Positions 54,058-63,014 of a DNA stretch of 64,000 nt are shown here, one piece after another; position 1 is the first letter of the stretch, and each line of letters opens with the position of its first letter. The position numbers and the translations under genes were made by a program. Location: positions 1 through 64,000 of the forward strand of contig JAUIKS010000040.1 of the NCBI GenBank assembly GCA_030430565.1, written 5' to 3'. The DNA is from Polyangia bacterium (GTDB taxonomy: Bacteria; Myxococcota_A; Polyangia; Nannocystales; Nannocystaceae). The notes under the pieces are model-generated. The model was not told the DNA's origin, searched no databases, and saw only the letters and a program-made list of their open reading frames with translations.

Positions 54058-54654
54058 ATGCACCGACGCGCCACCGCGATCCTGACAGCCTCCGCCGCGC
54101 TCGCGCTCGCCGCCTGCGATCCGCTCGGCGCGCGCGCCGACGCCGAGCGAGCCAGGGCCGAGCTCATGGCCGCCGAGGCCGCGACCGCGCGCGCCAAGGC
54201 CGACGCGGTGATCGAGAAGCTCAAGGCCGAGCTCGAGAAGTCCAAGCAAGAGGCCGAGAGAGCCAAGGCCGAGGCCGAGAGGGCCAAGGCCGAGTGCGCC
54301 AGCGCCAGCGCCAGCGCCAGCGCCGGCGCCGACCCGACCCCCGAGGTGACGCCCACGCCGTCCGGCTCCGGCGGTCTTACAAAAGACCAGATCCGGACGG
54401 TGGTCCGCGAGCACACCGCCGAGATCCGCAGCTGCTACAACAAAGCGCTGCTCAAAGACCCAAAGCTCGCCGGCAAGGTCGTCGTCAAATTCACGATCGC
54501 CGCCGACGGCTCCGTGAGCGAGAGCGTGAGCGCGCAGACCGACGTGAACGACGCGCTCACCGCGTGCATCGTCGACTCGACGAAGACCTGGAAGTTCCCG
54601 CCGCCCGGCGAGCAGGTGACGGTGACGTACCCGTTCGTGCTGCGCTCAAACTAG
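54058..54654 (+). CDS. AgmX/PglI C-terminal domain lipoprotein (TonB-like)
   Basis: 198 aa from ATG 54058. Signal peptide with lipobox ALAAC, a heptad-rich Ala/Glu/Lys coiled coil (residues about 25-80) and a short Ala-Ser linker. The C-terminal domain GGLTKDQIRTVVREHTAEIR then SCYNKALLKDPKLAGKVVVK is the AgmX/PglI domain, related to TonB C-terminal folds and common in myxobacteria, where AgmX functions in adventurous gliding. The two paired Cys (SCYN and TACIVD) are conserved in the family. It probably bridges a periplasmic or surface complex. Confidence 0.85.
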   Translation: MHRRATAILTASAALALAACDPLGARADAERARAELMAAEAATARAKADAVIEKLKAELEKSKQEAERAKAEAERAKAECASASASASAGADPTPEVTPTPSGSGGLTKDQIRTVVREHTAEIRSCYNKALLKDPKLAGKVVVKFTIAADGSVSESVSAQTDVNDALTACIVDSTKTWKFPPPGEQVTVTYPFVLRSN

Positions 54655-54945
54655 ACTGAGACAAGCAACCCGCCCCTTCGAGCGCCCACAGCACGCGAGC
54701 GTCGGGCCGCTGCTTAACGCCTGGGCAGGCTCCCTCCACCTTCCGGGCGGCGAGCGTCTGACCGGGTCGCGGACCAACACCCCCGCGCTCGCCGTCCTCA
54801 TCAGGCGGCTCCTCCCACGCTCGCGCGCGGCCCTTGAGCTTCGACGCGACGTGGACTCGGTCGTGAGCTCGCCCTCGAGTAGGCGCATACACCTGCCCAC
54901 AACACGCGAGCGTCGGGCCGCTGCTTAACGCGTAGGCCGCCGCCG
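54655..54945. repeat. 37-bp direct repeats, 211 bp apart, in an intergenic region
   Basis: A 37-bp sequence at 54684-54720 recurs at 54895-54931 in the same orientation with one mismatch (G to A at its eighth base). Both copies contain GTCGGGCCGCTGCTTAACGC. The 174 bp between them has no gene. Such copies suggest a duplicated 3' region, a small mobile remnant or a site for homologous deletion. Confidence 0.8.
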
Positions 54946-56982
54946 CTAATCGTCGATCCCGCCGATCAGCTTGAGGAACTCGTCCTCGCCGATCACCTCG
55001 ATCGGCGCGCCGCTCGAGATCAGCTTCTCGGCCTTCTTCTGCTTCGAAGACTTGGCCGCCTTCCCGGCCCCGACGACCAGGTAGTTGAGCGTCTTGTTGA
55101 CGCCGCTGGGCGTCTCGCCGCCGAGCGTGCGCACGCGCTTCTGCGCCTTGGCGCGGGCGAAGGCCTGCAGGCTGCCGGTGAACACGAAGCTCTTGCCCGC
55201 GAGCTCGCTGCTCTCGGCCTCTGGCTCGGGCTCGCCCTCGATCAGCGTGACGTGCTTGAGCAGCCCGTCGATCAGCTCCGAGCGCGCCTTGAGGCCGTCG
55301 ACGATCGCGTCGGCCATGGCGTCGGCGATGCCCTTGATCGCGATCAGCTGCTCGCGCTCGAGCCGGCGGACGCGGTCGAGCGACTTGAACTCCGCGGCCA
55401 GCAGGCGCGCGTTCTGCTTGCCGAGCGTGTCGATGCCGAGCGCCTGCAAGAACACCCACATCGGCATCTGGCGGTGCTGGTTCACCTGATCGACGAGGTT
55501 CTGCGCGCTCTTCTTGCCCATGCGCTCGAGCTGCGACAGCCCGTCGACGGTCAGCGTGAAGTAATCGACCGGCGACGTCATCAGCCCGGCGTCGACCGCC
55601 AGCTTGACGACCTTGGGGCCGAAGCCCTGGATGTCGACGACCTTGGCGAAGTGCTCGAGCTCGCCGTAGACCGAGAGCGTGCAGCCGCCCGGGCGCGCGC
55701 ACCACAGGAACTCGCCGTCGCGCTTCTTGCGGACCTTGGTCGGCGCGCCGCACTCACAGGTGTCGGGGATGTCGAACAGCCACGCGCCCTTGCCGTCCTC
55801 GGTGACGCGCTCGACGTTGGGGATCACGCCGCCGCGGCGCGTGACCTCGACCCGGCAGCCCTGCGTCAGCTCGAGGCGCTTGAAGATGCTGAGGTTGTGC
55901 AGGCTCGCGCGCCCGATCATCGCGCCGCTGAGGTCGATCGGCTCGAGCAGCGCGACCGGGGTGATCATGCCGGTGCGGCTCACCGACCACTCGATGCCCT
56001 TGAGCTCGGTGACGCCGGAGTCGCCCTGGAACTTGTAGGCGATCGCGTAGCGCGGGTGGTGCCCGGTCTCGCCGAGCTTCTTCTGGACCGCGACCGAGAG
56101 CGCGCGATAGACCACGCCGTCGATCTCGTAGTCGATCGTCGCGCGGTTCGCCGCCCAGCGCTCGTAGGCGGCCTGCAGCTGCGTGCGGTCGTCGATGAAG
56201 TCGACCTCCTCGGGCGCGAAGCCGATCTTCTTGAGGTAGTCGAACTTCTCGCGCTCGTCGGTGAACTCCGGGCCGATGACGTCGTAGGCGTAGAAGCTCA
56301 GGTGCTTGGCGCGGCTCTTCTTGCGCTCTTTCTGCTTGATCGAGCCGGCCGCGAGGTTGCGCGGGTTCGAGTAGTCGCCCTTGAATTTCTGGAAGGTCGA
56401 CAGGCGCATAAAGATCTCGCCGCGGACCTCGACCTCGACGCCGCCGCTCTTGATCTTGTTGGGGATGTCGGGGACGTCGAGGACGTTCATCGTGATGTCC
56501 TCGCCCTGCGAGCCAGAGCCGCGCGTCGCCGCGACCACGAGCCGCCCCTTGGCGTCGTAGCGCATGCTCGAGGCCATGCCGTCCATCTTGGGCATGACGA
56601 TCACGCCGCCCTTGATCTTCTTGGCCCACTTGAGCAGTTCCTGCTCGCTGTAGCACTTGTCGAGCGAGAGCATCGCGCGCTTGTGGGTGACCGACGCGCC
56701 GAAGCGCTCGGCCGGCTTCATGTGATCGACCGCGTCGGCCGAGAGCGCGTCGCCGCCCCCGCCGCTCGGGCCCATCGCGTGCAGCACCGGCGCGTTGGGG
56801 TTGAGCCGCGTCAGACGGTTGACGAGCTGGTCGTAGAGCGGATCCGAGAGCGAGGCGTTGTGCTCATCCCAGTACTCGCGATTGCAGCGCTCGATCAGCG
56901 TCACGAGGTCCTGCTCGCTGAAGTTCTTGAGGTGCTGCTTGACCTCGGCCTCCTGCATGCTCTCGAGCTTCGACTTCTGCAT
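54946..56982 (-). CDS. ligA: NAD-dependent DNA ligase
   Basis: 678 aa from ATG 56982 (a GTG lies two codons upstream). All LigA parts are present: an N-terminal Ia-like domain (EHNASLSDPLYDQLVN), the nucleotidyltransferase with active-site Lys in VMPKMDGMASSMRY (Lys132), HKRAMLSLDKCYSEQELLKW, an OB fold, a four-Cys zinc finger (CECG...WCARPGGC), helix-hairpin-helix repeats and a C-terminal BRCT domain (AGKSFVFTGSLQAFARAK). It seals nicks in replication and repair. The sequence is more divergent than a usual main LigA, so a second paralogue elsewhere is possible. Confidence 0.95.
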   Translation of the reverse strand: MQKSKLESMQEAEVKQHLKNFSEQDLVTLIERCNREYWDEHNASLSDPLYDQLVNRLTRLNPNAPVLHAMGPSGGGGDALSADAVDHMKPAERFGASVTHKRAMLSLDKCYSEQELLKWAKKIKGGVIVMPKMDGMASSMRYDAKGRLVVAATRGSGSQGEDITMNVLDVPDIPNKIKSGGVEVEVRGEIFMRLSTFQKFKGDYSNPRNLAAGSIKQKERKKSRAKHLSFYAYDVIGPEFTDEREKFDYLKKIGFAPEEVDFIDDRTQLQAAYERWAANRATIDYEIDGVVYRALSVAVQKKLGETGHHPRYAIAYKFQGDSGVTELKGIEWSVSRTGMITPVALLEPIDLSGAMIGRASLHNLSIFKRLELTQGCRVEVTRRGGVIPNVERVTEDGKGAWLFDIPDTCECGAPTKVRKKRDGEFLWCARPGGCTLSVYGELEHFAKVVDIQGFGPKVVKLAVDAGLMTSPVDYFTLTVDGLSQLERMGKKSAQNLVDQVNQHRQMPMWVFLQALGIDTLGKQNARLLAAEFKSLDRVRRLEREQLIAIKGIADAMADAIVDGLKARSELIDGLLKHVTLIEGEPEPEAESSELAGKSFVFTGSLQAFARAKAQKRVRTLGGETPSGVNKTLNYLVVGAGKAAKSSKQKKAEKLISSGAPIEVIGEDEFLKLIGGIDD

Positions 56983-57091
56983 GTGCACTCTTTTATCGTG
57001 GCGGACTCGCGTCGCCCGCGACGCGCGAGGACGACCGTATTGACGATTCGATCAGAAGCCGCGCGAAGTCAACGACCACCGACATGACGAA

Positions 57092-57115
57092 GGCCCGGAG
57101 CGAACGCTCCGAGCC
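57092..57115 (-). terminator. Hairpin after the 521-aa lipoprotein gene
   Basis: GGCCCGGAGCG at 57092-57102 and CGCTCCGAGCC at 57105-57115 form an 11-bp stem with one mismatch and a very short loop. It lies 54-77 bp downstream of the leftward gene ending at 57169. On the minus strand it is followed by TTCGTC, so the T-tract is weak. Confidence 0.6.
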
Positions 57116-57168
57116 TCGACCGCAGCAGACGGTCCGCGAATGTGCAGCGGGCGCGCGCCTTCGCGCGC

Positions 57169-58722
57169 TCAGTCGCCGCCCTTCTGCCTCTCCTTGATCG
57201 CCTTGAGCTTGGCCTCGAGGTCCTCGATATTCTTGTCCTCTTCGGTCTTCGGCGCCTCCTCGGCCATCGCCGAGGTGTCGATGTCCTCGAAGCGCGCGAG
57301 CATCTGGAACAGCGCGAGGCGGGAGCCGGGCGCCGGGCCCTGGACATCGAACTCGTCGTCTTTCTCGGGGATCTTGATGTCGCCGCGGGCGCCGTCGATC
57401 ACGCAGGTGTGCGCGACCTTGAGGATCTTGTCCTCGGTCTTGGTCTTGGGCCTGACGCCGCTGAGCAGCGAGTACTTCGAGCCCGAGAACTTGATCAGGG
57501 TGTCGAGCGCCGCCCGGCCGCCGCAGCGAGCGTAGAGCGGGTCGTACTTGTCCGGGACGATCGAGCTCTCGCGGTCGATCGATCCGTCCTCGCCCTTCTT
57601 GGCGAAGTCGCCGCCGGCGGTCGCCAGCATCTGGAAGTCCGAGAGCAGCTGGCGGTAGATCATCGAGTAGAGGAACGCGCCCTTGAGCGCGTCGCCCTTG
57701 AGCTTCTTGGAGAACACGAAGGTCAGGTCGTTGTAGCCGCCGCCGAGGTCCTCGCGCAGCACCGCGACGCCCTCGGGGTCCGCGCCCGGGTCGAGCGACT
57801 TGGCTTTCTCGGGGATGTCAGGTGACCCTTCGACCAGCCAGAGCCCGTGCGTGTCGCCGGTGAACTCGACGCGCTCGCGCAGGTCCTTCATGTTGGTCAT
57901 GATGATGAACAGCTTCTCGTCCTTCTCGAGCGCGGCCGCCCACTCCTTGAACTCGGGGCCCATGGAGTCCATCCACGTGCGCGGCGGCGGCTCCTCCTGA
58001 CCGAGCTGCTTCTTGATGGTGCGCAGCACCGAGCGGAACGGCTCGTCGCCGGCGACGACGCGGCGCGCCATCATCTTGACGTCCATCCAGCCCTGCCAGA
58101 TCTCCTCTTTGTTATCGAGGTACTCCTTCTGCATCGCCGCGACGGGGCCCTTGACGTCGGCGGGCAGCTCCTCGATCGCCGCCGCCGCCTCGTCGCTGGC
58201 GAAGAAGCTGAGCAGCTTGAGGTCGGCGTACATGTGAAGGATCTGGTCCTTCTGCTCGTCGCCGTAGCCGTACTTGACCTTCTCGATCTGCGCCGCGTAG
58301 TCGCGCCGCGACTTCTTGCGAAACGCCCATGAGTCGGCCTCGGCGACCGCCTTGAGGATCGCGCGCACCTTGTCGGGCTTGCTCAAGCCCTTCTTGATGC
58401 GGATCGTCGAGAGCACGCCCGGCGTGAGCTCATACTGAAATTTCTCGTCCGTGACCTCGATGTCGTCGTCGAGAACATCGGGCAGGTAGTCACTCTCGCT
58501 GTGAAAGTACTTGCTGAGGACCGGCCGCAGCTCCTCGCGCACCGGGTCGGGCGGGACCTGGGGGATCGGGTTCGCGGGATCCTTCTTCTTCTTGCCCGCG
58601 GCTTCGTACTCCATCTGACGCTTGAGTCGATCGGAGCGGCTCTCGCCACAGGCGGCGGTAACCCCCATCAAAACAGCGAGAGTCACGCACAAACGGGAGC
58701 CAGTACGAACGGGACGCTTCAT
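57169..58722 (-). CDS. Lipoprotein, unknown function
   Basis: 517 aa from ATG 58722, preceded by GGAGA at 8 bp, which favours it over a GTG 12 bp upstream. Signal peptide with lipobox GVTAAC. The mature protein is charged and mainly helical, with Lys/Asp/Glu-rich stretches and few cysteines, for example KQDQILHMYADLKLLSFFA-like packing around the middle third. The C-terminal end (LEAKLKAIKERQK) is coiled. I do not recognise the family. A hairpin follows, and the ligase gene starts 186 bp downstream. Confidence 0.75.
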   Translation of the reverse strand: MKRPVRTGSRLCVTLAVLMGVTAACGESRSDRLKRQMEYEAAGKKKKDPANPIPQVPPDPVREELRPVLSKYFHSESDYLPDVLDDDIEVTDEKFQYELTPGVLSTIRIKKGLSKPDKVRAILKAVAEADSWAFRKKSRRDYAAQIEKVKYGYGDEQKDQILHMYADLKLLSFFASDEAAAAIEELPADVKGPVAAMQKEYLDNKEEIWQGWMDVKMMARRVVAGDEPFRSVLRTIKKQLGQEEPPPRTWMDSMGPEFKEWAAALEKDEKLFIIMTNMKDLRERVEFTGDTHGLWLVEGSPDIPEKAKSLDPGADPEGVAVLREDLGGGYNDLTFVFSKKLKGDALKGAFLYSMIYRQLLSDFQMLATAGGDFAKKGEDGSIDRESSIVPDKYDPLYARCGGRAALDTLIKFSGSKYSLLSGVRPKTKTEDKILKVAHTCVIDGARGDIKIPEKDDEFDVQGPAPGSRLALFQMLARFEDIDTSAMAEEAPKTEEDKNIEDLEAKLKAIKERQKGGD

Positions 58723-59172
58723 TGAGATCTCCACGAATTTCAGCCAGTTGGCGCTTCTGGAGCCACGGTAGGCAACCCGCCTACTGCTGTCAATCGCCCG
58801 CCAGAGCGCGCTCTATCAACATCGATTGGGCTACGGCCCGCGCCGGGTGAACGCGCCGGCTGCCGTGATTCGCAACGCCCGGCGCGATCTCGGAGCGCAC
58901 GCGCGCGAAAGCGAACACCTCACGCGCCCGTGAGAATTGCACAAGCTCCAAAACCGGCCGAAATCCCTCAACCCATGGACAATACCCGCAAAACTCGGCT
59001 GCATCGGGTTGACCAACTCTCGAGAAGACTGCATCTTACGTAACGGAAGCTTCTGGCGTTTTTACTGCCGACGAAGTATTCACCCCCTGCACACGCGGGC
59101 CCGTCCGCCGCTCGCGAGCCGCGACAAACGCAGTTCTGACGCAAGACCGCACCGGAGCCGAAGGAGCCGATC
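58723..59172. other. 450-bp divergent intergenic region, promoter of the HesB/IscA gene
   Basis: Upstream of a leftward lipoprotein gene and the rightward iron-sulfur protein gene. AT content rises around 58940-59070. TTGACC at 59009-59014 with CATCTT 17 bp later (59032-59037) is a possible but weak sigma-70 promoter for the rightward gene. No RNA gene or operator palindrome was found. Confidence 0.4.
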
Positions 59173-59568
59173 GTGTCCACAACCCAGACAACGACCAACA
59201 CCCCCACGCCGTCCGCCCCCGCACCGGACCCGGCGATGGCCGGCGCCCTCACGCTCACCGAGGTCGCCGCCTCGAAGGTCGCCGAGATCCGCGAGGCCGA
59301 GGACATCGAGAGCCACTACGCCCTGCGCGTCAAGGTCATGGGTGGCGGCTGCGCCGGCTTTCAGTACGACCTGTACTTCGACGAGCCGGTCGACGGCGAT
59401 CAGGTGTTCGAGAGCAACGGCGTCCGCCTGATCTCTGACTCGATGAGCTTCATGTACCTGATGGGGACCTCGATCGACTACGTCGAGGGGCTGCAGGGCG
59501 CCGGCTTCAAGTTCAACAACCCGAACACGACCGGGAGCTGCGGCTGCGGCAGCTCGTTCTCGGTCTGA
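59173..59568 (+). CDS. HesB/IscA family iron-sulfur assembly protein
   Basis: 131 aa from a GTG at 59173. A Thr/Pro-rich N-terminal tail of about 25 residues precedes the A-type carrier fold: LTLTEVAASKVAEI, then VMGGGCAGFQYDLYFDE with the first Cys of the conserved triad, and SCGCGSSFSV at the C terminus with the other two. A-type carriers deliver Fe-S clusters to apo-proteins. No isc or suf genes are nearby. ErpA-like and IscA-like types cannot be separated here. A perfect terminator follows. Confidence 0.93.
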   Translation: MSTTQTTTNTPTPSAPAPDPAMAGALTLTEVAASKVAEIREAEDIESHYALRVKVMGGGCAGFQYDLYFDEPVDGDQVFESNGVRLISDSMSFMYLMGTSIDYVEGLQGAGFKFNNPNTTGSCGCGSSFSV

Positions 59569-59601
59569 CGCCTCGACAAAAAGCGCAGCGTGAAGAAAGC
59601 G

Positions 59602-59630
59602 GAGAGCCGCGCCCGGCGGGCGCGGCTCTC
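59602..59630 (+). terminator. Rho-independent-type hairpin after the HesB/IscA gene
   Basis: GAGAGCCGCGCCC at 59602-59614 pairs perfectly with GGGCGCGGCTCTC at 59618-59630 around a 3-nt loop, 33 bp after the stop. Followed by GCGTTTCG, a short T-run. It also lies just beyond the end of the leftward gene at 59663, so it may serve both. Confidence 0.8.
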
Positions 59631-59662
59631 GCGTTTCGAATGGTCGCCATCGCGACGCCGGA

Positions 59663-61534
59663 CTACCCGGGCACGTCGGCCTCAAGCGCCCAGAAGCCGC
59701 GCATATTGAGCGTCGCCAGGTCCTGCCCCGGCAGCCAGAACGCGGGATGACTCGGGTCTGAGTCGCCGTCCGGGTTTTGGTCGATCGCGAACACCCAGAG
59801 CTGCTTGACCGCGTTGGAGGCGCCGGTGAGTCGGTTGCCGTACGTCCGCCGCGAGGTGAACACGACCCAGGAGTAACCGCCCGAGCTGATCGGCGCGAAG
59901 GTCGGCTCATAGTTGTAGCTGAGGTCGCGCTCCCCGGCGGCGAAGGGGTAGGCGTCGCCGTTGACCTCCGACAGCCGAATCTCGAGCCCCGGCTGCTCGA
60001 CGCTCGCCAAGAACAGGTCCGCGCGGCTGAGGCGAGTGTCGAGGGAGTTCGGGTACTGCCCGCGGTGATACACGATCCACTTACTGTTGGGCATGACGCT
60101 GGGGAAGGTGATGCCGTTCCACATCGGGTCCGGCCCCGCCTCGACGAGCGTGGTCTGGTTCGAGGCCAAGGTCGCCTGCGTGTCGAAGTCGTACACCGCG
60201 AGCGCGAGCGTATCGTGCGTCACGTAGGCGATCAGATCACCGGCCGGCGAGAAGGCTGGCATGTCGAGCTGAACCCCCTCGAGGCCGGTGTTCTCTAGCT
60301 TCTGGCCCGTGACCGCGTTCCACATGCCGTCGCTGCCGCCAGGAGGCCCCGGCAGCGGCGCGGCGTTCTCGATCAACACGGTCCCGTTCGGCGAGATCGC
60401 GGGCATCGCCCAGTCACGAACAGGCTTACCGACGTCGCCGAGGTTCAAGGTCGAGACGTTCTCCGACAGGTTCCAGTTGGAGACCACGATGTCGCCGCCG
60501 ATGATCAGCGTGTTGCCGTCGGCCGAGACGGAGTGACAGGTGCTGCAGCCCGCCTGACCGTTCTCGGCGAGGAAGTCCTCGGGCGCGTCGGCACCGGGGT
60601 TGATCCGCAGCACGCGGCCGAGGCTGTTCGCCCAGTAGTAGACGCTGCCGTCGAGCTTCGCGTTCGAGATCGTGTAGGTGTGATCGACGACGACGGTCGC
60701 CAAGACCTCGCCCGGCTTGAGTCGCGTCACCGTGAGGTCCACGGTCTCGCCCGCGACGGTCGCGGTGATGGTGTCCCACAGCTCCTGATCAAGCAGGTAG
60801 CGCGAGGGCGGGTCAGCCTGCGTGTAGATCTGAACGTCGAGGTAGTCGGCCTCGAGGTGGATGAGGTAGGTGTCCCCGGCGCCGCCGTTGTTCCACATGA
60901 ACTCGGGCGCGCGCAGATCCTGGGGGTACACCATCTGGTCGTAGGGATAGGCCCACGCGGTGTCGGGGTCGGGCTCGATCGCGCCCAGCAGGAGCTCTTT
61001 GTCCTCGGGCGTCGTGCCGCCTGGATCGACGACCACCTCGAGCATGACCTCGAGGGTCGCCTCGGCGCTGAGCCCCTCGTGAAACGCGGTCACGGTGGCG
61101 AGGCCGCCCTTGTTGCCGGTCCCGAACGCGATCCCGTCGTCGTTGACGGTCGCCAGCTCGTTGTCGTCGAGCGTCCAGCTCGCGTCGACGGGCACGCCGT
61201 CGAGCAGCGCCTCGTAGTCCTCTGACTCGGACAAGCCGTTGAGCACCTTGATGACCGCGGCGTCAGGGTCAACCTCGAGACTCGGCTGCGGCCCCTCGGT
61301 CGTAGCGCTCGTGCTCGGGTCGGTCGAGCTCGAGGTCTCGCCGCCGCCGACCGTCGTCGCGTCGCCCGTGCTGCTCGCGCTCGTCGTGGTCGCGCCGGGG
61401 TCAGAGGTCGACAGCGTGACGCTGCCGTCGCTCGCGTTCGCCGAGTCCGTCTCCTCGCGCCCGCCGTCGTCGCCACAGGCGAGCGCGAGCGCGAACACGA
61501 CGCCCGCGTAGATCAACCAACTTCGCTGCTTCAT
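59663..61534 (-). CDS. c-heme-containing TolB/WD40-like propeller lipoprotein
   Basis: 623 aa from ATG 61534, with GAGGA upstream favouring it over a TTG two codons earlier. Lipobox ALALAC, a Ser/Thr/Gly tether of about 65 residues, then a beta-sandwich region and a propeller with repeats such as MPAFSPAGDLIAYVTHD and NYEPTFAPISSGG. A single c-heme site, GCSTCHSVSADG, lies near residue 330 in the middle of the propeller. One heme inside a TolB-like lipoprotein suggests a periplasmic electron-transfer or heme-sensing part. Function unknown. Confidence 0.85.
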   Translation of the reverse strand: MKQRSWLIYAGVVFALALACGDDGGREETDSANASDGSVTLSTSDPGATTTSASSTGDATTVGGGETSSSTDPSTSATTEGPQPSLEVDPDAAVIKVLNGLSESEDYEALLDGVPVDASWTLDDNELATVNDDGIAFGTGNKGGLATVTAFHEGLSAEATLEVMLEVVVDPGGTTPEDKELLLGAIEPDPDTAWAYPYDQMVYPQDLRAPEFMWNNGGAGDTYLIHLEADYLDVQIYTQADPPSRYLLDQELWDTITATVAGETVDLTVTRLKPGEVLATVVVDHTYTISNAKLDGSVYYWANSLGRVLRINPGADAPEDFLAENGQAGCSTCHSVSADGNTLIIGGDIVVSNWNLSENVSTLNLGDVGKPVRDWAMPAISPNGTVLIENAAPLPGPPGGSDGMWNAVTGQKLENTGLEGVQLDMPAFSPAGDLIAYVTHDTLALAVYDFDTQATLASNQTTLVEAGPDPMWNGITFPSVMPNSKWIVYHRGQYPNSLDTRLSRADLFLASVEQPGLEIRLSEVNGDAYPFAAGERDLSYNYEPTFAPISSGGYSWVVFTSRRTYGNRLTGASNAVKQLWVFAIDQNPDGDSDPSHPAFWLPGQDLATLNMRGFWALEADVPG

Positions 61535-61703
61535 ATTCAATCCTCACCTACCTCATCGAGGCACGGTAAGCGTACGCGATCCTCGTCACGCTCCGGTGAA
61601 ACCAGGCGCGAGCCGACGCGCGCCCTCGATCGCGGGTGATTCCCCTGGCGTCTGCGGTTGCATGTCCTGAAAGCCAGGCCCATAAATCCCCCCGTCCACA
61701 AAT

Positions 61704-61736
61704 GAAAAAGCGGGCGACCCGCCACGGGCCGCCCGC
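61704..61736 (-). terminator. Rho-independent terminator of the GAPDH gene
   Basis: GCGGGCG at 61710-61716 pairs with CGCCCGC at 61730-61736; CCC with GGG extends the stem across one mismatch. On the minus strand the stem is followed directly by TTTTT. It starts 20 bp after the stop codon of the leftward GAPDH gene. One of the two clear classical terminators in the window. Confidence 0.88.
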
Positions 61737-61755
61737 CGATGGACGTAACCGCGTC

Positions 61756-62808
61756 TCAGCCCGCGGCGATCAGGTTGACGAGGTCGAGCAGACGGCCGGC
61801 GTAGCCCCACTCGTTGTCGTACCAGCCGACGATCCGGATCAGCGGGCCCATGGCCTGGCAGGCGTCGACGTCGACGATGCTCGAGTGCGGGTCGCCCAGG
61901 ATGTCCGAGGAGACCAGCGGCTCCTGGCGAACGTCGAGCACGCCGCGCAGGCGCTCGCTCGCGGCGCCCTCGCGCAGCGCCTCGAGCACGCGGTCGAGGC
62001 CCGGCGCGCCGTCGAGCGTGCAGGTGATCTCGTAGAGCGAGCCGTCGGGGACCGGCACGCGCACGGCCTGGCCGTCGACCTTGCCCTTGAGCGCCGGGAT
62101 CACGAGACCCAGCGCCTTGGCGGCGCCGGTGGAGGTGGGGACCAGGTTGACGCCGGCGGCGCGACCGCGGCGGAGGTCCTTGCTCGAGATCGTGTCGATG
62201 AGGCCCTGCCCGCCGGTGTAGGCGTGGGTCGTGCTCATCAGGCCCCAGCGCACGCCGAAGGTCTTGTGCAGCACGGACATGACGGGCGCGAGCGCGTTGG
62301 TGGTGCAGCTCGCGTTGGAGACGAGGCGATCGTTTTGCGGGTCGAGGGTGTCCTCGTTGACGCCGACGACGATGGTCCTGTCGACGCCCTTGCCGGGCGC
62401 GCCGAGGATCACGTGGCTAGGGCCGTCCGGGTTCGCGCGGTGCAGCGCCATGCCCTCGCGCTTGGTGAACACGCCGGTCGACTCGATGACCATGTCGACC
62501 TTGTGCTCGGCCCAGGGGATCTTCGCGGGGTCGCGCTCGGACGAGATCGCGATCTTGAAGCTGCCGACCTGCAGCGAGCTCCCGGAGACCTCGACCTTGG
62601 GCATGTTGCAGCGGTGCACGGAGTCGTGGCCGAGCAGGTACGCGAGCTGGTCGATCGACGCGAGGTCGTTGGCCGCGACGATCTCGATCGAAGAGCCCCC
62701 GCGCACCTGGCCGGCGCGCGCTGGGTCGAGCTGCCGGAGCAAGGCGTGACGAACGACGAGCCGACCGATGCGGCCCAGACCATTGATTCCGATGCGAACA
62801 GTCGCCAT
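61756..62808 (-). CDS. gap: Glyceraldehyde-3-phosphate dehydrogenase, type I
   Basis: 350 aa from ATG 62808. NAD-binding INGLGRIGRLVVRHAL, catalytic Cys168 in SNASCTTNALAP, THAYTGGQ with the acid-base His, and the C-terminal WYDNEWGYAGRLLDLV. The residue after the second glycolytic strand is Asp (AANDLA), which favours NAD over NADP. It oxidises glyceraldehyde-3-phosphate in glycolysis. A ten-residue loop (QLDPARAGQVRGGS) lengthens the first helix region. Single gene with its own terminator; no pgk or tpi follows. Confidence 0.97.
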   Translation of the reverse strand: MATVRIGINGLGRIGRLVVRHALLRQLDPARAGQVRGGSSIEIVAANDLASIDQLAYLLGHDSVHRCNMPKVEVSGSSLQVGSFKIAISSERDPAKIPWAEHKVDMVIESTGVFTKREGMALHRANPDGPSHVILGAPGKGVDRTIVVGVNEDTLDPQNDRLVSNASCTTNALAPVMSVLHKTFGVRWGLMSTTHAYTGGQGLIDTISSKDLRRGRAAGVNLVPTSTGAAKALGLVIPALKGKVDGQAVRVPVPDGSLYEITCTLDGAPGLDRVLEALREGAASERLRGVLDVRQEPLVSSDILGDPHSSIVDVDACQAMGPLIRIVGWYDNEWGYAGRLLDLVNLIAAG

Positions 62809-63014
62809 GGCGCGCGGACCATAGGGCAACCGAAAGGCGGCCGGCAAGCTGCGAGCGGAGCGCGGGGTCACAGACGGGCGAGCGCGGGGGAGTATTCCGC
62901 GATCACGCGATGTGCAGGCGCGTTGAACATTTACCGCGAGCCGCGGGTCCCACGAGCACACACCCTCCACGCCCGGTGTCACGCGCGCCGGCGTGCTACC
63001 GTGACGATACGCTC

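Noticed and set aside
54646..54900. Short leftward frame spanning the 37-bp repeats
   Set aside because: Both repeats encode the same short stretch only because the DNA is repeated. The rest of the frame has no normal protein features.
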